A DNA stretch of 64,000 nucleotides from Congzhengia sp045635085 (GCA_045635085.1 JAZRBM010000020.1:1-64000); one strand, 5' to 3'. Shown: positions 43,039 through 53,174, counted from the stretch's first letter. Made by a program: numbers and translations. The notes: generated by a model not told the origin, from the letters alone.

Positions 43039-45254
43039 ATGAATTAGATGCATTCCGTGGCACTGTAGATGAAATCATATATATAAACGAAGACAACGGC
43101 TACGCGATTTTTGATTTAGAAGACAATGACGAAGGGTTAATTACCTGCGTAGGAACTGTGCCTTATATTAAGTGCGGCGAAATATTGATGGTATGTGGCA
43201 AATGGGTAAACCATCCAAATTATGGTCAACAGTTAAAAATAGAATATTTTGAAAGAATTGAGCCTGAAACAAAAGATTCTATATTGGCTTACTTATCATC
43301 AGGAATTGTAAAGGGGATAGGAAAAAAAACAGCAGAGCGTATAGTTGAATTATTTGGGGAAGAGTCGCTTAAAGTGATAGCAGACACTCCCGAGCGCTTG
43401 TCAATTATTAAGGGAATTTCCCGTGAAAGAGCAATAAAAATTAACGAAAGCTATATGAATGTCTATGACAAAGAAAAGCTGATTATGTTTTTGCAAAAAT
43501 TCAACATTTCTTTAGAATATGCTATTAAGGTCTATGATATTTTAGGCAAAAATTCAGTTGAAAAAATAAAAGAAAACCCCTATATTTTGTGCGAAAGAAT
43601 AAAAGGAATAAGTTTTAAAACAGCAGACAGAGTGGCGTCGTTATCAGGCACGGATAGGAATAATACTGACAGAGTAAAAGCGGGAATAAAGTACATACTG
43701 ACACATTTTGCAATAAGTGAGGGGCATACATACCTGCCTAAAGATACGCTGATTCTTTATGCTGTCAAGATGCTTGGAATCGATAAAAATGATGCAGAAA
43801 ATAGTCTGACAAAGCTACTCTTTGAGCATCAGCTTGTGGTGAAAAAAACACATGACGGACAAGATGCAATATTTTTGCCCGCGCTTTTTAGTGCAGAAAA
43901 GATTATATCAGAATGTATAGCAAAAATATGTAAAAATGTTTTAGATAATGCGCATGACAAAAAAATAAATAACGAAATTAAACAGATAGAAAAAGAAGAC
44001 GGTATTGTTTTAGCCGAAAAACAAAGAGAAGCAGTTATGCGCGCCCTTTCCTCAGGTGTTACTGTAATAACGGGTGGACCGGGAACAGGAAAAACAACAA
44101 CCATAAACTTTATAATAAAGCTTTTTGAAAAAAGAGGCAAAAAAATTGCCCTGTGTGCCCCTACGGGAAGAGCTGCAAAAAGAATGACAGAACTGTGCAA
44201 TAAAGAAGCAAAAACCATACACAGACTGCTCGAGGTAGGCTATACTGAAGACGATGCGTTAAGAGAATACTCTCGCATAAATCAAGAGCCTTTAGAAGAA
44301 GATGTAATCATAGTCGATGAGGTCAGTATGGTTGATGCCATTTTAATGAGCTCGTTGATTTCTTCTGTAAGATATGGCGCCAGGATTATTCTAGTCGGTG
44401 ATTCTGACCAGTTGCCGTCTGTTGGTGCAGGTAATGTTTTAGCTGATATAATAGACAGCAGCCTGGTTTCTACTGTTGCCCTTGACACAGTATTTCGCCA
44501 GGCAGAAGAAAGTATGATAGTAGTAAATGCGCATAAAATAAACGAAGGAGAGTATCCTGTATTAAATGTGCGCGATAAGGACTTTTTCTTTGTCGAAGCA
44601 GAAAATATTGATACAACTTATGAAAAATTGCTCGACTTAGTTTATAAAAGACTACCTAGCGCATATAACCTTGACAGTTTTTCTGATATACAGGTTATAA
44701 CCCCGACAAAAAAAACAAATGTGGGCGTTTTTGCGCTAAATAGCGGTTTGCAGGAAATTTTAAATCCTAAAGATAAAAAGAAACAGGAAAGAGTTTTTCA
44801 AAACAGAATACTTCGATGTGGCGATAAAATAATGCAGATTAAAAACAATTATGACTTAAAGTGGAAAAGACAGAATGACGAGGGTTATGGTGTTTACAAT
44901 GGTGATATCGGAATAATATCTGATGTAAAGCCAACGTCAATAACAGTGACATACGATGACGGAAAAATAGTAAACTATGAAAACTCACAACTCGAAGAAT
45001 TAGAACTTGCCTATGCTATAACCGTTCATAAGAGTCAGGGAAGCGAGTTTGACACAGTTTTGATGCCGATTTTTTCGGGAACGGAAAAGCTATTTAGCAG
45101 AAACCTGCTCTATACCGCCATAACACGAGCTAAAAATAGGGTGGTTTTAGTGGGGCAAAGAGCAGCACTTTTTAAAATGATTGATAACGATTACGAGGCG
45201 AGGAGATTTTCGTATCTTAAGGAGCTTTTAGAGAATGAACAATATCCAGTATGA
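43035..45254 (+). CDS. recD2: RecD2-type DNA helicase
   Basis: A 739-residue superfamily 1B 5'-3' helicase of the RecBC-independent type. An N-terminal OB-like domain, then helix-hairpin-helix segments (VKGIGKKTAERIVE), Walker A GGPGTGKTTT near residue 347, VDEVSMVD, and the C-terminal VHKSQGSEFDT. It overlaps miaA by four and the methyltransferase gene by 20 bases. Confidence 0.95.
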   Translation: MNELDAFRGTVDEIIYINEDNGYAIFDLEDNDEGLITCVGTVPYIKCGEILMVCGKWVNHPNYGQQLKIEYFERIEPETKDSILAYLSSGIVKGIGKKTAERIVELFGEESLKVIADTPERLSIIKGISRERAIKINESYMNVYDKEKLIMFLQKFNISLEYAIKVYDILGKNSVEKIKENPYILCERIKGISFKTADRVASLSGTDRNNTDRVKAGIKYILTHFAISEGHTYLPKDTLILYAVKMLGIDKNDAENSLTKLLFEHQLVVKKTHDGQDAIFLPALFSAEKIISECIAKICKNVLDNAHDKKINNEIKQIEKEDGIVLAEKQREAVMRALSSGVTVITGGPGTGKTTTINFIIKLFEKRGKKIALCAPTGRAAKRMTELCNKEAKTIHRLLEVGYTEDDALREYSRINQEPLEEDVIIVDEVSMVDAILMSSLISSVRYGARIILVGDSDQLPSVGAGNVLADIIDSSLVSTVALDTVFRQAEESMIVVNAHKINEGEYPVLNVRDKDFFFVEAENIDTTYEKLLDLVYKRLPSAYNLDSFSDIQVITPTKKTNVGVFALNSGLQEILNPKDKKKQERVFQNRILRCGDKIMQIKNNYDLKWKRQNDEGYGVYNGDIGIISDVKPTSITVTYDDGKIVNYENSQLEELELAYAITVHKSQGSEFDTVLMPIFSGTEKLFSRNLLYTAITRAKNRVVLVGQRAALFKMIDNDYEARRFSYLKELLENEQYPV

Positions 45255-45879
45255 TTATATTGAAAATTACATAAACAAAACGCACAAAGAAGAGGACGAG
45301 TTTTTAAAAGGACTTCGTGAGTATGCAAAGGAAAATCACATTTATATTGTAAAGCCGCAGGTTGAAAGGCTAATCGCAGTGCTTATGTCAATGCTAAAAC
45401 CCAAAAAAATTCTTGAGATAGGAACAGCTATTGGCTATAGCTCAATGCTTATGCTAAAGTATGCGGGGGATGATTCTTTCGTGACGACGATTGAGCGTGA
45501 TGAAGAAGTTTTGCTGACCGCAAAGGAAAATATAAAATCACGCGGGATAGAAGATAGAATCCGTTGTATTTTTGGCGACGCTACAGAGGTTTTAGAAAAT
45601 TTAAGCGGTGAGTACGATTTTATATTTATAGATGCCGCTAAGGGTCAGTATCGTGACCACTTTGAAAAGAGTCTTAAGCTAATAAAATCTGGCGGCGTGA
45701 TTTTGACTGATGATGTTTTGTACTTTGGCATGACGGCAAGTGATAAATTTATGGTAAAAAAACACGACACAATAACAAAAAAACTTCGTCAGTATCTGGA
45801 CTTTTTATGTCATGACGAACGATTTGAAACAAATATTTTGCCAATTGGCGATGGTGTGGCAATAACATACGTAAAGTAG
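45235..45879 (+). CDS. O-methyltransferase, TrmR/YrrM-like
   Basis: A 214-residue SAM-dependent methyltransferase. SAM-binding LEIGTAIGYSSMLM; FIDAAKGQY with the metal-binding aspartate; DDVLYFG. In B. subtilis the related TrmR methylates hydroxyuridine 34 of tRNA. That function is likely because the neighbours are tRNA and repair genes, but catechol-type activity cannot be ruled out. Confidence 0.85.
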   Translation: MNNIQYDYIENYINKTHKEEDEFLKGLREYAKENHIYIVKPQVERLIAVLMSMLKPKKILEIGTAIGYSSMLMLKYAGDDSFVTTIERDEEVLLTAKENIKSRGIEDRIRCIFGDATEVLENLSGEYDFIFIDAAKGQYRDHFEKSLKLIKSGGVILTDDVLYFGMTASDKFMVKKHDTITKKLRQYLDFLCHDERFETNILPIGDGVAITYVK

Positions 45880-45888
45880 GAGATAAAA

Positions 45889-46461
45889 ATGTACGTAATT
45901 TTAGGAATAGGAAACCCTGGAAAAAAATATGATCGAACAAGACATAATATAGGCTTTATTGCAATGGACTATATGGAGTCAAAATATGGCATTAAGATCA
46001 ATAAGATAAAGCATAAGGCGCTAATAGGAGAGGGGAATATAGCAGGAGAAAAAGTGGTCTTAGTAAAGCCACAGACATATGTTAATCTATCAGGCGAAAG
46101 CCTTCGTGAGATTTGCGCATTTTATAAAATTGCCCCACAAGAAGTTATCGTAATTCACGATGATGTTTCGCTCGAAGTGGGAAAGATAAGAATAAGAAAA
46201 AAAGGCTCAGATGGTGGTCATAATGGAATAAAATCTATAATTTATCAGTTGAAAAGTGATGAATTTATAAGAATTAAATTAGGAGTCGGCAAGCCGCCTG
46301 AAAATTTTGATTTGGCAGATTGGGTTTTAGGCAAATTTTCAAAAGAAGAGATAAGCCATATGTCGGCTGCGGTTGATGCTGTCGTAGAAGACGCAATACC
46401 GATGATACTGCGTAAAAATCTAGATGCTGCAATGAACAGCTTTAACGGAAAGGTATACTAA
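45889..46461 (+). CDS. pth: peptidyl-tRNA hydrolase
   Basis: A 190-residue hydrolase that releases peptides from stalled tRNA. GIGNPGKKYDRTRHNIGF has the catalytic H19; HDDVSLEVGKIRIRKKGS and DGGHNGIKS are typical. Directly followed by mfd. Confidence 0.97.
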   Translation: MYVILGIGNPGKKYDRTRHNIGFIAMDYMESKYGIKINKIKHKALIGEGNIAGEKVVLVKPQTYVNLSGESLREICAFYKIAPQEVIVIHDDVSLEVGKIRIRKKGSDGGHNGIKSIIYQLKSDEFIRIKLGVGKPPENFDLADWVLGKFSKEEISHMSAAVDAVVEDAIPMILRKNLDAAMNSFNGKVY

Positions 46462-49400
46462 ATGCTATTACAAAAAGCGGCAAAAAAAATAGGAGTATTT
46501 AACGAAATAATAAAACTATCAGGCAAAGGTGCAAAGAATGTAGTAGGATTAACACGTCCTGCAAAAGTACATTTTGCCGCATTTTTGTGCCTGGAGTTAT
46601 CATCTCAGGGGCTATATGTTACTGACAGTGACTATGAGGCGAAGAAAATTTCAGATGAGCTTATGTATTATTTAGAGGATGGCGTATATTACTATCCGTC
46701 TAAAGAGCTTGAATTTTACAAAGCCGATGCAAAAAGCCACGAGCTTTTAAATCAGCGTCTTGAGGTAATAGAAAAGCTGGCGTTTGCTGATAGAAAAAAC
46801 ACAATAACCGTTATGTCACTTGATGCATTGCTGCAGTTTACGGTTGATTTAAATTCTTATAAAGAAAGCGTAATTAATTTATCTGTAGCCGATGAAATAT
46901 CAATAGATGACCTGGCAGAAAAACTGGTAAATCTCGGATATGTAAGAGAAGATACAGTAGAGGGCAAGGGGCAGTTTTCCATTCGCGGCGGCATTGTAGA
47001 TGTTTTTGCACCTGCCATGGAAAACCCGATAAGAATCGAGCTTTTTGGTGATGAAATTGACTCAATCCGTCAGTTTGATGTATTCACCCAGGTTTCGGTA
47101 GAAAATGTTATGAAAGCATCAATTTCTGCAGCTAATGACTCTTTTGCAAAAAAGAGCGAAGAAACATCTGTTTTAGACTATTTTGATGATAATGCATACG
47201 TTTTCTTTGATGAGCCGCAAAGGATTTCAGAAAGATATGATGGTCTTAAGTGGGATATTGAAGAAACTGTCAAGGCGCTGGCAGAAGATAATGAGAACTT
47301 TATATTTAAAGAAAAATACATTCATGATTACTTTGATATTTTGAAAAAACTCCTAGAGCATCCATTTATCGGTATGCAGGAATTGCCTTTTCCTTGCCGT
47401 GACTACAGACCAATGTACGAGAAAAACATAACAGTCGGCGACATGGGAAAAACTCTCGGTGAAAGGGAGAGATTCTACGAAGAAGTCCGTGAGTTTTTAA
47501 AAGGCGGATATACTGTGATTTTCAGTGCAGGTGACGATGCACGAAAAAAATTGTCAGACGACCTTTGTGCAAAAGGTTTTAGCATAAACGAAAAAGATAC
47601 AATTTTAAAAAGTAAGATAAACTTTGCAAAGGGTGGACTTGTACACGGTTTTTATTACGAAGAAGAAAAAATTGCAATATTTGGCGAAGAAGAAATATTC
47701 GGAAAAGCACCAAAGAAAAGGGGCAGACGAAAAAAACTTGATTCGGCCAGTAAAATCCGTGACTTCAACGATTTGGATATCGGAGATTATGTGGTACACC
47801 ATACACACGGTATAGGTCAGTATTTAGGACTCGACACCCTGGAGGTAGAGGGGCAGCGCAGAGATTATTTAAAAATTAAATATAATGGCGATGACTTTTT
47901 ATATGTACCGACATCGCAGCTTGATATTTTGCAAAAATATGTTGGAAAAGAAGGCACCATCAGACTCAATCGTATGGGTGGGGCTGATTTTGCACGTCAA
48001 AAGAAAAAAGTAAAGGCATCAACCCAGGAGCTTGCGCGTGAACTTGTCGCTTTATATGCTGCAAGACAAAATGCAAAAGGCTATGCTTTTTCGCCCGACA
48101 CTGAATGGCAAAAATCGTTTGAAGAAGCCTTTCCTTATGTTGAAACAGAGGACCAGCTAATCAGTATAGCAGAGATTAAAAAGGATATGGAAAGCACGCG
48201 CAGTATGGACAGACTCCTTTGTGGAGATGTCGGCTACGGCAAGACAGAAGTAGCACTTCGTGCCGCATTTAAGGCAGTTATGGACTCAAAACAGGTCGCG
48301 GTTTTAGCACCTACTACTGTTTTGGTTATGCAGCATTTTAATACGTTTTGTGAGAGAATGAAAAAATATCCGATTACAATTGCAGAAATTTCAAGATTTA
48401 AAACAAAAAAAGAACAGGCAAAAATTATAAAACAACTAAAATCTGGCGAAATTGATATAATTATAGGCACACACAGACTTTTGGGAAACGATATTGAGTT
48501 TAAGGATTTAGGACTTTTGGTGGTAGATGAAGAGCAACGCTTTGGTGTAAAACATAAAGAAAGAATTAAAGAGATTAAAAATAATGTAGATGTCTTAACT
48601 CTTTCAGCAACTCCCATTCCAAGAACACTTCATATGTCCATGATAAACATCCGAGATATGAGCGTTTTAACAGAGCCGCCTGAAAATCGTTTTCCAGTAA
48701 GAACTATAGTTATGGAAAAAAATGATGGCGTTTTAGCTGATGCTATAAGACGAGAACTCTCCCGTGGCGGACAGGTTTATTATATACACAACAGAATTGC
48801 AAGTATAGCATCTTGTGCTAAAAAAATACAGGACGCTTTTCCTGATGCAAAGGTAGCCTTTGCCCACGGCGAAATGGACGAAGATAGCCTAGAGAGCATT
48901 ATGATGGATATGTCAAATGGCGAAATAGATGTTTTGGTCTGCACAACAATTATAGAAACGGGACTAGATATTCCTAATGTAAACACTATAATTATAGAAG
49001 ATGCAAACAAAATGGGACTTTCTCAGCTATATCAGTTAAAGGGCAGAGTAGGAAGAAGCTCAAGACGTGCTTTTGCATATTTCACCTACAGACCTGACAG
49101 AGTCTTAAATGAAGTTGCAGCAAAAAGACTTCGCGCAATCAAAGAATTTACAGAGTTCGGCTCGGGCTTTAAAATTGCTATGAGGGATTTAGAGATAAGA
49201 GGTGCGGGAAATATTCTGGGCGCCGAACAACACGGGCACATAGACACAGTCGGATATGATATGTACTGTGAGCTTTTGGCTCAGAGTGTGGGTGAGCTTA
49301 CGGGCGAGGCGCCAAAAGAAAGCTGGCAGCCTAATATTGATATCAATGTGGAGGCATATATTCCGCCCACTTTTGTAAAAAATCATTCTACAAGGCTTGA

Positions 49401-49782
49401 TATTTACAAAAAAATTGCATCAATAGAAAACGAAGAGGACAAACTTGATGTAGAAAGTGAAATTTGTGACCGCTTTGGAGACTTGCCTAAGGCAGTAGAA
49501 AATCTTATCAAAATAGCCGAGATAAAATATCTGGCAAAAGATGCACATATATCAGAGGTCACATTAAAGGACAAAAATATAATATGTTATTTTAAAAATG
49601 ATATGGATATACGTGCTGTCTCTGGTCTTGTTGACGTTTATGGAAAGAGATTTTTTCTGTCTGCAGGAATTTCGCCGCATATGGTATTAAAACCAAAGCT
49701 GTCAGGATGCGACGATATATTGGAAACTGTTAAAAATTTACTCAAAGAATACAATAAACTATTGCATACTGACAGAATTTAG
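46462..49782 (+). CDS. mfd: transcription-repair coupling factor
   Basis: A 1106-residue Mfd that removes stalled RNA polymerase and recruits UvrA. The N-terminal UvrB-like region, CarD-like polymerase-interaction domain near 435-500 (DIGDYVVHHTHGIGQY), Walker A GDVGYGKTE near 588, VDEEQRFGVKHK, and the C-terminal TRCF domain are present. The start codon abuts the pth stop with only a weak GGAAAGG site. The 3' end contains the prsA-like promoter. Confidence 0.97.
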   Translation: MLLQKAAKKIGVFNEIIKLSGKGAKNVVGLTRPAKVHFAAFLCLELSSQGLYVTDSDYEAKKISDELMYYLEDGVYYYPSKELEFYKADAKSHELLNQRLEVIEKLAFADRKNTITVMSLDALLQFTVDLNSYKESVINLSVADEISIDDLAEKLVNLGYVREDTVEGKGQFSIRGGIVDVFAPAMENPIRIELFGDEIDSIRQFDVFTQVSVENVMKASISAANDSFAKKSEETSVLDYFDDNAYVFFDEPQRISERYDGLKWDIEETVKALAEDNENFIFKEKYIHDYFDILKKLLEHPFIGMQELPFPCRDYRPMYEKNITVGDMGKTLGERERFYEEVREFLKGGYTVIFSAGDDARKKLSDDLCAKGFSINEKDTILKSKINFAKGGLVHGFYYEEEKIAIFGEEEIFGKAPKKRGRRKKLDSASKIRDFNDLDIGDYVVHHTHGIGQYLGLDTLEVEGQRRDYLKIKYNGDDFLYVPTSQLDILQKYVGKEGTIRLNRMGGADFARQKKKVKASTQELARELVALYAARQNAKGYAFSPDTEWQKSFEEAFPYVETEDQLISIAEIKKDMESTRSMDRLLCGDVGYGKTEVALRAAFKAVMDSKQVAVLAPTTVLVMQHFNTFCERMKKYPITIAEISRFKTKKEQAKIIKQLKSGEIDIIIGTHRLLGNDIEFKDLGLLVVDEEQRFGVKHKERIKEIKNNVDVLTLSATPIPRTLHMSMINIRDMSVLTEPPENRFPVRTIVMEKNDGVLADAIRRELSRGGQVYYIHNRIASIASCAKKIQDAFPDAKVAFAHGEMDEDSLESIMMDMSNGEIDVLVCTTIIETGLDIPNVNTIIIEDANKMGLSQLYQLKGRVGRSSRRAFAYFTYRPDRVLNEVAAKRLRAIKEFTEFGSGFKIAMRDLEIRGAGNILGAEQHGHIDTVGYDMYCELLAQSVGELTGEAPKESWQPNIDINVEAYIPPTFVKNHSTRLDIYKKIASIENEEDKLDVESEICDRFGDLPKAVENLIKIAEIKYLAKDAHISEVTLKDKNIICYFKNDMDIRAVSGLVDVYGKRFFLSAGISPHMVLKPKLSGCDDILETVKNLLKEYNKLLHTDRI

Positions 49783-49790
49783 TGTATAAT
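49762..49790 (+). promoter_or_regulatory. promoter of PrsA-like gene, inside the mfd end
   Basis: TTGCAT (49762-49767), 17-base spacer, perfect TATAAT (49785-49790). The -35 lies in mfd coding sequence. Confidence 0.75.
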
Positions 49791-49824
49791 ATACTCGATT
49801 ACAATTATAAAAGGAGTGTTTTTG

Positions 49825-50862
49825 TTGAAAGGATTTAAATCAGCAATTAAATGGATTGCTGCTATCGTGATAATATGTGTTGTAGCAGTATTTTTAGCGA
49901 GTATTAACGGACTTAATGTAAGTCGCACTGTTATTTCGGTTAATGGCAGCGAAATATCAGAGGAAGAATATAAGTTTTATGTAGAAGTAATGAAGATGCA
50001 GGTGCTCAGCCAGGAGGGCGCTGTAGATGAAGCAGCAGCAACTGAGTTTTTGAAAAATGGTATGGTTGAAGGAAAGATTGCATCCGACTATATTAAAGAA
50101 GAAGCCTTAAAGCAGGTTTTAAGAAACGAAACTGCTGTTGTTAAGGCAAAAGAAGCAGGCATTAAACTAACAGAAGAAGAAATAAATGCAGCACGCTCTG
50201 CAAATGTAGATGACGAAACTTTAAAAATGTATAACATAAGCAAGCATACATATGCTGACATTATGGAAAAAACAACACTTGTAAGCAAGTATTATGATGA
50301 GCTTTCAGCTGATGGAGAAAAGTTTGTTGCAGGAGACGAAGAAATTTTTGCGAAATTAGATGAAGAGTATGCTTTAGTTCAGCATGTTTTAATCCAAAAC
50401 AAGGCTGAAGGAGCACAAACAGTTGACGAAGCCTATGCTGCTGAAGCTAAGAAAAAAGCTGAGGATGTTTTGGCAAAGGCTAAACAAGGTCAGAATTTTG
50501 CAAAGCTGATTGAAGAATATAACGAAGATCCGGGTATGGAATCAAATCCCGAAGGTTACCTTATAACAAAAACAGGCAGCACTCTAGATGGACAGAGCCA
50601 GATGGTTCCATCATTTACACAAGGAGCATTTGCGGTTAAACCTGATGAGGTAAATCCAAAGCTTGTAGAGAGTGATTACGGCTGGCATATCATCAAAAGA
50701 AGCAAAATCACAGAAGCAAATGATAACTATATCACAATTATGGAAAATATTGAAAGCAGCTTAAAATATGAAAAGTTTGAAGAATATTTAGACTCAATGA
50801 CTGCTGAACTTAACGTGGTTAAGAAGGATAATATCCTAAACAGAATAAAGGTTAAGTATTAA
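49825..50862 (+). CDS. PrsA-like peptidylprolyl isomerase
   Basis: A 345-residue foldase with one N-terminal signal-anchor helix (about residues 8-27), a SurA-like N-domain and a parvulin (PpiC) domain around residues 190-290 (LVQHVLIQNK, DYGWHIIK). It lacks a lipobox, so it would be membrane-anchored by the helix rather than lipidated as classical PrsA. TTG 49825 is chosen because AAGGAG is eight bases upstream. It helps fold secreted proteins. Confidence 0.87.
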   Translation: MKGFKSAIKWIAAIVIICVVAVFLASINGLNVSRTVISVNGSEISEEEYKFYVEVMKMQVLSQEGAVDEAAATEFLKNGMVEGKIASDYIKEEALKQVLRNETAVVKAKEAGIKLTEEEINAARSANVDDETLKMYNISKHTYADIMEKTTLVSKYYDELSADGEKFVAGDEEIFAKLDEEYALVQHVLIQNKAEGAQTVDEAYAAEAKKKAEDVLAKAKQGQNFAKLIEEYNEDPGMESNPEGYLITKTGSTLDGQSQMVPSFTQGAFAVKPDEVNPKLVESDYGWHIIKRSKITEANDNYITIMENIESSLKYEKFEEYLDSMTAELNVVKKDNILNRIKVKY

Positions 50863-50867
50863 TTCAT

Positions 50868-50895
50868 AAGGCTGTGGCTAAGCTACAGCCTTTTT
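50868..50895 (+). terminator. terminator after PrsA-like gene
   Basis: Ten-base-pair stem (50868-50877 with 50883-50892, one G-T pair), five-base loop, then T5. Confidence 0.88.
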
Positions 50896-50955
50896 GTATA
50901 AATTTGCCCTTTAGTGAATAAGTTTTAAAAAAAGGCTTATAAAGGGTGGATGTAT

Positions 50956-51669
50956 ATGTTGTTTGTATTTAAAAAAAGCAAAGTCATAATAGCATTCGTA
51001 TTGACTGTGATTTTGGTATTTGCACTAGGGGTTTTAAAGGAAAATATTTCTGATACGAAGCAAACTTTTCTGCCTACTGAGGGAAAAACTATAATTATTG
51101 ATGCCGGTCATGGTGCACCTGACGGAGGGGCAGTAGGTGATACGGGTGTTTTAGAAAAAGATTTAAATTTGGCTGTTGCAAAGGCTCTGCAGAAATTTTT
51201 TGAATCTAACGGAACACAGGTTTTGCTCACTCGTTCTGATGATAATGGAATTTATGATATAGATGGCAGCATAAAAAGTAAAAAAATCTCAGATATTAAA
51301 AACCGTGAGGAATTTATTAAAGAATCTGATGCTGAGCTTTTTATAAGCATCCATATGAATAAGTTTGGGCAGAAAGAATATAGCGGACCACAGGTGTTTT
51401 TTTCGCGAAATAACGAAAAGAGTGAGTTGCTTGCAAAATGTATACAAAAAAGCATGCTAGCAGCACTTAATCCCGAAAACAGGCGCGAAATTAAAAAGGC
51501 TGACGATGGTATATACCTTTTAAAGACAGCACAAATACCTGCAGTTTTGGTTGAGTGTGGATTTTTGTCAAACTCCAAAGAGGAACAAATGCTAAAGGAC
51601 GAAAAATATCAAAGACAACTTGCGTGGTCAATGTATTGCGGAGTTATAGAATACTTTAACGAAAAATAA
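50956..51669 (+). CDS. cwlD: N-acetylmuramoyl-L-alanine amidase, CwlD-like
   Basis: A 237-residue zinc amidase with one N-terminal membrane segment (about residues 9-26). Zinc ligands H52 (IDAGHGAPDGG) and E67; SIHMN gives the third; VECGFLSN supplies the catalytic glutamate. CwlD makes muramic lactam in spore cortex, so it hints at a spore former, but no other sporulation gene is seen here. ATG 50956 with AAGGGTGG upstream is preferred over the ATG at 50950. Confidence 0.88.
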   Translation: MLFVFKKSKVIIAFVLTVILVFALGVLKENISDTKQTFLPTEGKTIIIDAGHGAPDGGAVGDTGVLEKDLNLAVAKALQKFFESNGTQVLLTRSDDNGIYDIDGSIKSKKISDIKNREEFIKESDAELFISIHMNKFGQKEYSGPQVFFSRNNEKSELLAKCIQKSMLAALNPENRREIKKADDGIYLLKTAQIPAVLVECGFLSNSKEEQMLKDEKYQRQLAWSMYCGVIEYFNEK

Positions 51670-51681
51670 GGAGTGATAAGG

Positions 51682-52833
51682 GTGAAAAAAAACAGATTGA
51701 AACACATGGACTTAATACCGATTTTAATAGTTGCTTTTTTGCTTTTTAAATTGGTGTTTTCTGCGAATGTTTCTATAGCATGGGCATTTGATGCCGTGTA
51801 TTCATGTGTGGCATATTTTATTTATGGATTTATTATTGCGTATTTTTTAAACCCGTTAGTTTCCAAAATTGAAAAAAGAGTAGTTAAAGAAAGTGACAGT
51901 GAGAAAAAACGAAGCACCATAAGAACGATAATTATTGCCACTGTGTTTTTAGTTGTTATAGGTCTTATTGCGGTATTTTTTATTAATATCATTCCTGCTA
52001 TTGTAGATGCGGCAAGGGATTTTGTAGAGAACTTCCCTAAATATCTGGCGAATTTTCAGAATTGGATAAACGGCACTTTTGCATTTTTAAACCCTGATGT
52101 TACGGAAAGATTGAATGTCATTCTTTCACAAATAGCAAACTCTGTAACAAGTTGGGCGGCGGCAAAGCTTGACGTAGAAAAGGTTGGCGGAGTTTTATCA
52201 ACAGCTGTGTCCGGCTCTGCTAAATTTATATTAAACTTTGTTTTTGGTATAGTTGTTTCGATTTATTTTCTGCATGGAAAAGAGCAAATCATAAAACAGA
52301 TAAAGCAATTTATATATGCACTTTTCAGCAATGAAAGGGCAGAGAACATACTTGAGTGTGGAAGAAAAATCAACAAGATTTTCTATGACTTTATTTTAAG
52401 TAAGATAGTTCAGGCGTTTGTAATATTTATACTAGGACTCATAGTATTAGCGCCTTTAGGAATACACTTTGCACCGATTATAAGCCTGCTACTTGCTGTC
52501 ACAAATATGATTCCGTATATTGGACCATGGATAGGAAGTGTTCCTTGTGTTGTATTGCTTCTTTTGTATAGTCCTGTTCAGGCTTTGATTCTGTTAGCAT
52601 TTATTTTAGGCATGCAGATACTCGATAATGTGTTAATCGGTCCGAAAATAACATCTGACAGAGTAGGTATCAGTCCGCTTTTGGTTATAGCCGGTGTTGC
52701 AATAGGCGGAACATTTGGTGGCGTCATTGGTATGTTTATAGGAGTGCCTGTAGTCGCAGTTGTAAAGCTCGTTTTTTATGATGGTTTTATAGAGAAAAGA
52801 TTAAAAGAAAAAAATCTTGACATTGAAAAGTAA
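51682..52833 (+). CDS. AI-2E family membrane transporter
   Basis: A 383-residue protein with about eight membrane helices and the family pattern (ending IGVPVVAVVKLVFYD). AI-2E family members include AI-2 exporters and Na+/H+ antiporters, so the substrate is open. luxS at 14813-15274 in the same window makes AI-2 export plausible, though the two are 36 kb apart. GTG 51682 is chosen over GTG 51673, which lies in the ribosome site. Confidence 0.82.
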   Translation: MKKNRLKHMDLIPILIVAFLLFKLVFSANVSIAWAFDAVYSCVAYFIYGFIIAYFLNPLVSKIEKRVVKESDSEKKRSTIRTIIIATVFLVVIGLIAVFFINIIPAIVDAARDFVENFPKYLANFQNWINGTFAFLNPDVTERLNVILSQIANSVTSWAAAKLDVEKVGGVLSTAVSGSAKFILNFVFGIVVSIYFLHGKEQIIKQIKQFIYALFSNERAENILECGRKINKIFYDFILSKIVQAFVIFILGLIVLAPLGIHFAPIISLLLAVTNMIPYIGPWIGSVPCVVLLLLYSPVQALILLAFILGMQILDNVLIGPKITSDRVGISPLLVIAGVAIGGTFGGVIGMFIGVPVVAVVKLVFYDGFIEKRLKEKNLDIEK

Positions 52834-52851
52834 AAAAAATTAAAAAAACTG

Positions 52852-52880
52852 TTGCAAATCTAAATAAAATGTGTTATAAT
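52852..52880 (+). promoter_or_regulatory. promoter of rpmE
   Basis: TTGCAA (52852-52857), 17-base spacer, TATAAT (52875-52880) with a TGT extension upstream. Confidence 0.8.
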
Positions 52881-52883
52881 CTC

Positions 52884-52930
52884 AATGTTGTATTCTGAAA
52901 TTGTATGTTTTTTACTTAAAATACAACATT
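52884..52930 (+). promoter_or_regulatory. rpmE leader hairpin
   Basis: AATGTTGTATT (52884-52894) and AATACAACATT (52920-52930) make a perfect 11-base-pair stem around a 25-base loop at about the predicted transcription start. A second TTGTAT (52900-52905) can compete for the same right arm. L31 leaders have been proposed computationally in Firmicutes; whether this is one needs alignment. Confidence 0.55.
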
Positions 52931-52967
52931 TAAACAGTTATCTATTAGTTCGAAAGAGGTGAAATAT

Positions 52968-53174
52968 ATGAAACAGGGTATCCATCCAGATTACAAGCAG
53001 ACAACAATCAAATGTGCTTGTGGTGAAGTAATCGAGACAGGTTCAACAAAGGAAAACATCACAGTTGAAATTTGTTCAAAATGCCATCCTTTCTTCACAG
53101 GTAAGCAGAAGCTTGTTGATACAGGCGGCCGTGTTGAAAAATTCAGAAAGAAATTTGGTCTTAAAGGCGAATAA
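52968..53174 (+). CDS. rpmE: 50S ribosomal protein L31
   Basis: A 68-residue L31 with four zinc cysteines, C16, C18, C36 and C39 (zinc form). ATG 52968 gives MKQGIHPDYK with AAAGAGGTG upstream; GTG 52959 is within that site. It stands alone with its own promoter and leader. Confidence 0.96.
   Translation: MKQGIHPDYKQTTIKCACGEVIETGSTKENITVEICSKCHPFFTGKQKLVDTGGRVEKFRKKFGLKGE

Noticed and set aside
51682..52833. Proof of AI-2 export linked to luxS
   Set aside because: The family has members with other substrates and the genes are 36 kb apart; only a possibility.
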